Source of the DNA: Acidobacteriota bacterium
GTDB taxonomy: Bacteria > Acidobacteriota > UBA4820 > DSQY01
Direction: 5' to 3'
DNA length: 46,758 nucleotides
Assembly (NCBI GenBank): GCA_021778515.1
Contig: JAJYCJ010000015.1
Location: 1-46,758, forward strand
The translations under genes were made by a program, and so were the position numbers. This document shows, in pieces, positions 42,138 to 46,758 of the stretch. The stretch's first letter is position 1; the number at the start of each line of letters is the position of its first letter. Below the pieces are notes generated by a model. The model had not been told where the DNA came from and ran no database searches. It worked only from the letters and a program-made list of their open reading frames with translations.

Positions 42138-42787
42138 TGAGCCAGAAGAACCTGGTGCTGTTGGGACCGCCTGGAGCGGGGAAGGGAACCCAGGCCAAGG
42201 AGTTGGCGGCGCGCCTGCGCGTACCGCACATCTCCACGGGCGACATGCTGCGCGAGGCCGTTCGCGAAGGCACACCGCTCGGGCTGAAGGCCAAGGCCGT
42301 CATGGAGTCGGGCGGGCTGGTCTCCGATGAGCTGCTCACCGGCATCGTCAAGGAGCGGCTGGCCAAGGCCGACTGCGGCCCGGGGTTCATCCTGGACGGC
42401 TACCCCCGCAACCTCTCCCAGGCTTCGATCCTGGAGGGGATCCTCACGGAACTGGGCAAGCAAGACGTGCTGGCCCTGGAACTCGAAGTGGCCGACGAGG
42501 TGATCGTCAAGAGGCTGTCGAGCCGGCGGAGCTGCCCCGGCTGCGGCACGGTCTACAATCTCGTCTTTTCCCCCCCCAAGCGGGAGGGGCTTTGCGACAA
42601 GTGCGGCACGGGCCTGGTGCAGCGCGAGGACGACCGGGAAGACGTGATCCGCGAGCGGCTGCGCGTGTATCACGAGAAGACGGCCCCCCTGTCCGACCAT
42701 TACCGTCGCCGGGGACTTCTGAAAACGGTCCCGGGAGACCGCGAACCTTCGCAGGTTCTCACCGCCCTGGAGAGAGCGATTGGATGA
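42137..42787 (+). CDS. adk: adenylate kinase
   Basis: LVLLGPPGAGKGTQAKELAARLRVPHISTGDMLREAV; zinc-type LID CPGCGTVYN...CDKCG. Confidence 0.98.
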
Positions 42788-43536
42788 TTCATTTGAAGGC
42801 GCCTGAAGAGATCGAGATCATGGACCGGGCCAACCGGATCGTCCATACGATCCTGGACCGCCTGGGCGAGGAACTCGCGCCCGGCGTCGTGCTCCGGGAT
42901 CTGGACCGGCTGGCCGAGTCCCTGACCAAGGAGATGGGCGGCAAGCCCGCTTTCAAGGGATACGGCGGATTCCCGGCCTCGGTCTGCATCTCCGTGAACG
43001 ACGAGGTCGTGCACGGCATCCCGGGGCCCCGGGTGATTCAGCCGGGGGACTTGGTCTCGCTGGACTTCGGCGTCATTGTGGACGGATACTACGGCGATGC
43101 GGCCCGCACCTTTCCGGTGGGGGACGTGGATCCGGAAGGCGTCCGCCTCCTGACCGTGACCCGGACCTCCCTCGAGAAGGGGGTGGAGCAGGTCCGCGTC
43201 GGGAGTCGCGTCTCGGATGTGTCCCACGCCGTCCAGGAGTACGCGGAGGGCCACGGCTATTCGGTGGTCCGCGACTACGTGGGCCACGGCATCGGGCGCG
43301 CCCTGCACGAGGAACCCCAGGTGCCGAACTTCGGGGAGCCCGGACGGGGACCGCGCCTGCAAGAAGGCATGGTGCTGGCCATCGAACCCATGATCAACGA
43401 GGGTGGCCACGGTGTGACGGTGGACGAGGACGGTTGGACGGTGCGGACCGCAGACGGAAAGCGCTCCGCTCATTTCGAGTACAGCGTGGCCGTCACCGCG
43501 AACGGGCCCAGGATCCTGGGGATTGAGGGGGCATGA
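42784..43536 (+). CDS. map: methionine aminopeptidase type I
   Basis: [72 protein letters not shown] at 42784 overlapping the adk stop. Confidence 0.97.
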   Translation: MIHLKAPEEIEIMDRANRIVHTILDRLGEELAPGVVLRDLDRLAESLTKEMGGKPAFKGYGGFPASVCISVNDEVVHGIPGPRVIQPGDLVSLDFGVIVDGYYGDAARTFPVGDVDPEGVRLLTVTRTSLEKGVEQVRVGSRVSDVSHAVQEYAEGHGYSVVRDYVGHGIGRALHEEPQVPNFGEPGRGPRLQEGMVLAIEPMINEGGHGVTVDEDGWTVRTADGKRSAHFEYSVAVTANGPRILGIEGA

Positions 43537-43754
43537 GCAAGGACGACGTAATCCAGATGAAGGCGACAGTGAAGGAGGCCCTCCCCAACGCCATGTTCCG
43601 GGTGGAGCTGGAGAGCGGCCACAGGGTGCTGGCCCACATCTCGGGCAAGATGCGAAAGCACTTCATCCGCATCCTGCCGGGCGATCAGATTCTGGTCGAG
43701 CTGTCTCCTTATGACCTGAACCGCGGGCGCATCGTCTACCGGTTCAAGAGCTGA
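43533..43754 (+). CDS. infA: translation initiation factor IF-1
   Basis: [52 protein letters not shown]. Confidence 0.97.
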   Translation: MSKDDVIQMKATVKEALPNAMFRVELESGHRVLAHISGKMRKHFIRILPGDQILVELSPYDLNRGRIVYRFKS

Positions 43755-43768
43755 GCGGAGAGAGAACC

Positions 43769-43882
43769 ATGAAAGTGAGACCTTCGGTCAAGAAAATCTG
43801 CCCCAAGTGCAAGATCATCAAGCGCAAGGGCGTGGTCCGGGTGATCTGCGACAACCCGAAGCACAAGCAGAGGCAAGGTTAA
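43769..43882 (+). CDS. rpmJ: 50S ribosomal protein L36 (not in supplied ORF track)
   Basis: [37 protein letters not shown], 37 aa, between infA and rpsM as expected. Confidence 0.97.
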   Translation: MKVRPSVKKICPKCKIIKRKGVVRVICDNPKHKQRQG

Positions 43883-43893
43883 GGAGGCGGGCC

Positions 43894-44274
43894 GTGGCGC
43901 GTATTGCTGGAGTCGATCTCCCCCTGAACAAGCGGGTCGAAATCGGGCTGACCTACATCTATGGGATCGGCCTGTCCAGGGCCCAGGAGATTCTGGGCAA
44001 GGCCAACGTGAGCCGGGACGTCCGGGTGAAGGACCTGACCGAGGATGAGGTCTCCCGCATCCGCAAGGTCATCACCGACGAAGGCAACGTCGAGGGCGAT
44101 CTGCGCAAGAAGATCCAGATGGACATCCGCAGGCTCATCGACATCGGGTCCTACCGCGGAATCCGCCACCGTACGGGCCTTCCCGTGCACGGCCAGCGGA
44201 CCCACACCAACGCCAGGACCCACAAGGGCCCCAGGCGGGCCATCGCGGGCAAGAAGAAGGCCACCAAGAAGTAG
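43894..44274 (+). CDS. rpsM: 30S ribosomal protein S13
   Basis: [63 protein letters not shown] start 43894 after AAGGAGG. Confidence 0.97.
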   Translation: MARIAGVDLPLNKRVEIGLTYIYGIGLSRAQEILGKANVSRDVRVKDLTEDEVSRIRKVITDEGNVEGDLRKKIQMDIRRLIDIGSYRGIRHRTGLPVHGQRTHTNARTHKGPRRAIAGKKKATKK

Positions 44275-44295
44275 GCGGTCGCAAGGAGAAGATTC

Positions 44296-44691
44296 ATGGC
44301 TAAGGGAAGCGGTGGAAAGCGGACCCCCCGGCGCGAAAAGAAGAACGTACCCATGGGGATCATCCACGTCAACGCCACGTTCAACAACACCCAGATCACT
44401 ATTACCGATATGGAAGGCAACACCGTCGTGTGGGCCACGTCGGGGGGCAGCGGCTTCAAGGGCACGCGGAAGGGCACTCCCTTCGCCGCCCAGGTGGCCG
44501 CCCGGACCGTGGCGGAGAAGGTCATGGAGCACGGCATGCGCGAGGTGGACGTGCGCGTGAAGGGGCCTGGCGGCGGCCGCGAGTCGGCCATTCGGGCCCT
44601 GCAGGCGTCGGGCCTGAAGATCCGCTCCATTTGCGACGTGACGCCCATTCCACACAACGGTTGCCGGCCGCCCAAGCGCCGGCGCGTGTGA
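44296..44691 (+). CDS. rpsK: 30S ribosomal protein S11
   Basis: [49 protein letters not shown]. Confidence 0.98.
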   Translation: MAKGSGGKRTPRREKKNVPMGIIHVNATFNNTQITITDMEGNTVVWATSGGSGFKGTRKGTPFAAQVAARTVAEKVMEHGMREVDVRVKGPGGGRESAIRALQASGLKIRSICDVTPIPHNGCRPPKRRRV

Positions 44692-44706
44692 GATAGGAGG
44701 ACTGCC

Positions 44707-45333
44707 TTGGCTCGGTACCATGCTGCCGTTTGCCGTCTTTGCCGCCGGGATGCCGTCAAGCTCTTCCTCAAGGGCGACCGCTGCTTCAAGGAGAAGTGCG
44801 CCATCGAGAAGAGGAACACGCCCCCAGGCCAGCACGCGAGACGTCGCGGGAAGCTCAAGGGCTACGGCCTCCAGCTCCGCGAGAAGCAGAAGATGAAGAG
44901 GATCTACGGCGTCCTCGAGCAACAGTTCCGCAACTACTTCAAGGAGGCCGACCGGCTCCGCGGCGTCACCGGCGAGAACCTGATCGGCCTGCTCGAAAAG
45001 CGCCTGGACAACGTGGTCTACCGCCTCGGATTCGCCTCCTCCCGCCAGCAGGCGCGGCAGTGGGTTTCCCACGGTCACATCCGTGTGAACGGCAGGCGCG
45101 TGGACGTGGCCAACTACCAGGTGCGACCCGGGGACGAGATCGGCCTCACCGCCAACCTCGCCAAGAACGTCTTTCTGCTCGCCTCCGTAGAATCCTCCAG
45201 CGGCCGGGGCGTCCCCGAGTGGCTGGAGCTGGACCGGGAGAACCTCAAGGGCCGCGTGGTCCGGGAGCCCCAGCGGGCCGACGTGACCTATCCCATCGAA
45301 GAGCAGCTCATCATCGAGCTCTACTCGAAGTAA
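44707..45333 (+). CDS. rpsD: 30S ribosomal protein S4
   Basis: CRLCRRDAVKLFLKGDRCFKEKCAIEKRNTPPGQHARRRGKLKGYGLQLREKQKMKRIYGVLEQQFRNYF; TTG start. Confidence 0.97.
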   Translation: MARYHAAVCRLCRRDAVKLFLKGDRCFKEKCAIEKRNTPPGQHARRRGKLKGYGLQLREKQKMKRIYGVLEQQFRNYFKEADRLRGVTGENLIGLLEKRLDNVVYRLGFASSRQQARQWVSHGHIRVNGRRVDVANYQVRPGDEIGLTANLAKNVFLLASVESSSGRGVPEWLELDRENLKGRVVREPQRADVTYPIEEQLIIELYSK

Positions 45334-45355
45334 GGTCTAAGGAGAGCGGAAGCCC

Positions 45356-46303
45356 ATGCAAGAATTTCAAATGCCCACTCTCATCGAGTGCAACATAGAG
45401 ACCCTCACGGACCGCTACGGCGAGTTCGTGGCACAGCCCCTCGAGCGGGGGTGGGGCATCACGCTCGGCAATACGCTGCGGCGGATCCTCCTCTCCTCCA
45501 TCGAAGGGGCGGCGCTCACGGCGGTGCGGATCGAGGGGATCCTCCACGAGTTCACCTCCGTCCCCGGCGTGATCGAGGACGTGACGGACATCGTCCTGAA
45601 CCTCAAGGCCATCCAGTTCATCCAGCACTCCGACGACCCCAAGACCCTCCGCCTGTCGGTCAAGGGCCCCGCGACGGTGACGGCCAAGGACATCCAGCAC
45701 GACGGCACCATCCGGATCCTGAATCCCGACGCCCCCGTCGCCACGCTCAACGAGGAGGGCTCCCTCACCATGGAGCTCCTGCTCAACAAGGGGCGCGGCT
45801 ACGTTCCGGCGGAGGCGAACGGTGTCGCGGATCCCAACTTCATCGCCATCGACTCCATCCATTCTCCGGTCCGGAAGGTGAACTACGAGGTGACCGAAAC
45901 GCGCGTCGGGGAGGCCACCGACTACGAACGCCTGAAGCTCGAGGTGTGGACCAACGGGGCCATCACCCCCCAGGACGCCGTGGCCAGGGCTTCGCGTCTG
46001 TTGACGGCGCACATGGAGCTGTTCGCCGCCCTCACGGGGCCGGACGCGGCGGTCATCCCGCAGGGGACCAAGCTCCCCGATCCGAACGAACTGGAGCGTC
46101 TGCTCTCCCGCCCCATCGCCGAGTTGAACGTCTCCCAGACTGTGGCCAAGAGGCTGGAGTCCATGAAGTTCCAGACCCTCAGGGACCTGGTTCAGAAGAC
46201 CGAGGGGGACTTGCGAAGCGTCAAGGGCTTTGGCGAGAAATCCCTCAAGGAGGTCTCGGCCGCCCTTGAGAAGATGAACCTGACCCTCGGCATGAACGTG
46301 TGA
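45356..46303 (+). CDS. rpoA: DNA-directed RNA polymerase subunit alpha
   Basis: [66 protein letters not shown]. Confidence 0.98.
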   Translation: MQEFQMPTLIECNIETLTDRYGEFVAQPLERGWGITLGNTLRRILLSSIEGAALTAVRIEGILHEFTSVPGVIEDVTDIVLNLKAIQFIQHSDDPKTLRLSVKGPATVTAKDIQHDGTIRILNPDAPVATLNEEGSLTMELLLNKGRGYVPAEANGVADPNFIAIDSIHSPVRKVNYEVTETRVGEATDYERLKLEVWTNGAITPQDAVARASRLLTAHMELFAALTGPDAAVIPQGTKLPDPNELERLLSRPIAELNVSQTVAKRLESMKFQTLRDLVQKTEGDLRSVKGFGEKSLKEVSAALEKMNLTLGMNV

Positions 46304-46310
46304 GGACGCT

Positions 46311-46758
46311 ATGCGCCATCAGATAGACCATCGAAAGCTCGGCCGCACCACCGAACATCGGATCGCCATGCTCCGCAACCAGGCCGCGAGCCTGGTGCGG
46401 CATGACCGGATCCAGACGACCCTCGAGAAGGCCAAGGAGCTCCGCCGTTTCGTCGAGCGCCTCATCACCCTGGCCAAGAAAGATACGCTCCACGCCCGGC
46501 GGACGGCCGCCCGGCACGTCCAGGACCCCGCGGTCCTGAAGAAGCTCTTCTCCACGCTCGGCCCGCTCTATGCGCAGCGCCCAGGGGGCTACACCCGCAT
46601 CGTGAAGCTCGGATTCCGCAAGGGCGACGGGGCGCAGGTCGCGCTCATCGAGCTCGTGGACCGCGAGCCCAAGGTGGAAGAGCCCAAGAAGGGCAAGGGG
46701 AAGGGCAAGGCCGAGAAGGCCGCCAAGCCCGCGCCCGAGCCGGCCGCCGAAGAGGCGG
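46311..46758 (+). CDS. rplQ: 50S ribosomal protein L17 (3'-truncated by window edge) with Lys/Ala/Pro/Glu-rich C-terminal extension
   Basis: [57 protein letters not shown]... open to end of window. Confidence 0.95.
   Translation, partial: MRHQIDHRKLGRTTEHRIAMLRNQAASLVRHDRIQTTLEKAKELRRFVERLITLAKKDTLHARRTAARHVQDPAVLKKLFSTLGPLYAQRPGGYTRIVKLGFRKGDGAQVALIELVDREPKVEEPKKGKGKGKAEKAAKPAPEPAAEEA

Overview
46.8-kb window of a GC-rich bacterial chromosome. No taxon was assigned; the gene repertoire and EF-Tu variant suggest an Acidobacteriota-like or other deep Gram-negative lineage (inference only). The left half (1-26 kb) is a mosaic of housekeeping and accessory genes: an aminopeptidase P tail; a minus-strand run yggS-divIVA-hutI-glmU-glmS; an orphan gene plus lytic transglycosylase; prkA; a glycosyltransferase; a bactofilin/HTH-REC/NtrC cluster; sppA; a second lytic transglycosylase; a NifU-like protein; AMMECR1; a PKD-repeat secreted protein broken by an in-frame TGA; and a large modular sedolisin (S53) protease. 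A tRNA-Ser(CGA) and tadA follow. The right half (27.3 kb to the end) is a contiguous str-S10-spc-alpha ribosomal superoperon, rpsL to rplQ. The strongest non-textbook signal is a pair of 326-bp non-coding elements (11242-11567 and 26136-26461). They share terminal inverted repeats, each is flanked by a different perfect 5-bp direct repeat (TTTAG and TTATT), and each carries three consecutive hairpins whose 140-bp core is identical between copies: a MITE-like mobile element. Other points worth checking are structured intergenic regions at 16336-16429 and 18190-18380, an atypical EF-Tu switch I, and odd spacers inside the ribosomal operon. All comparisons were made by eye; no database or folding program was run.
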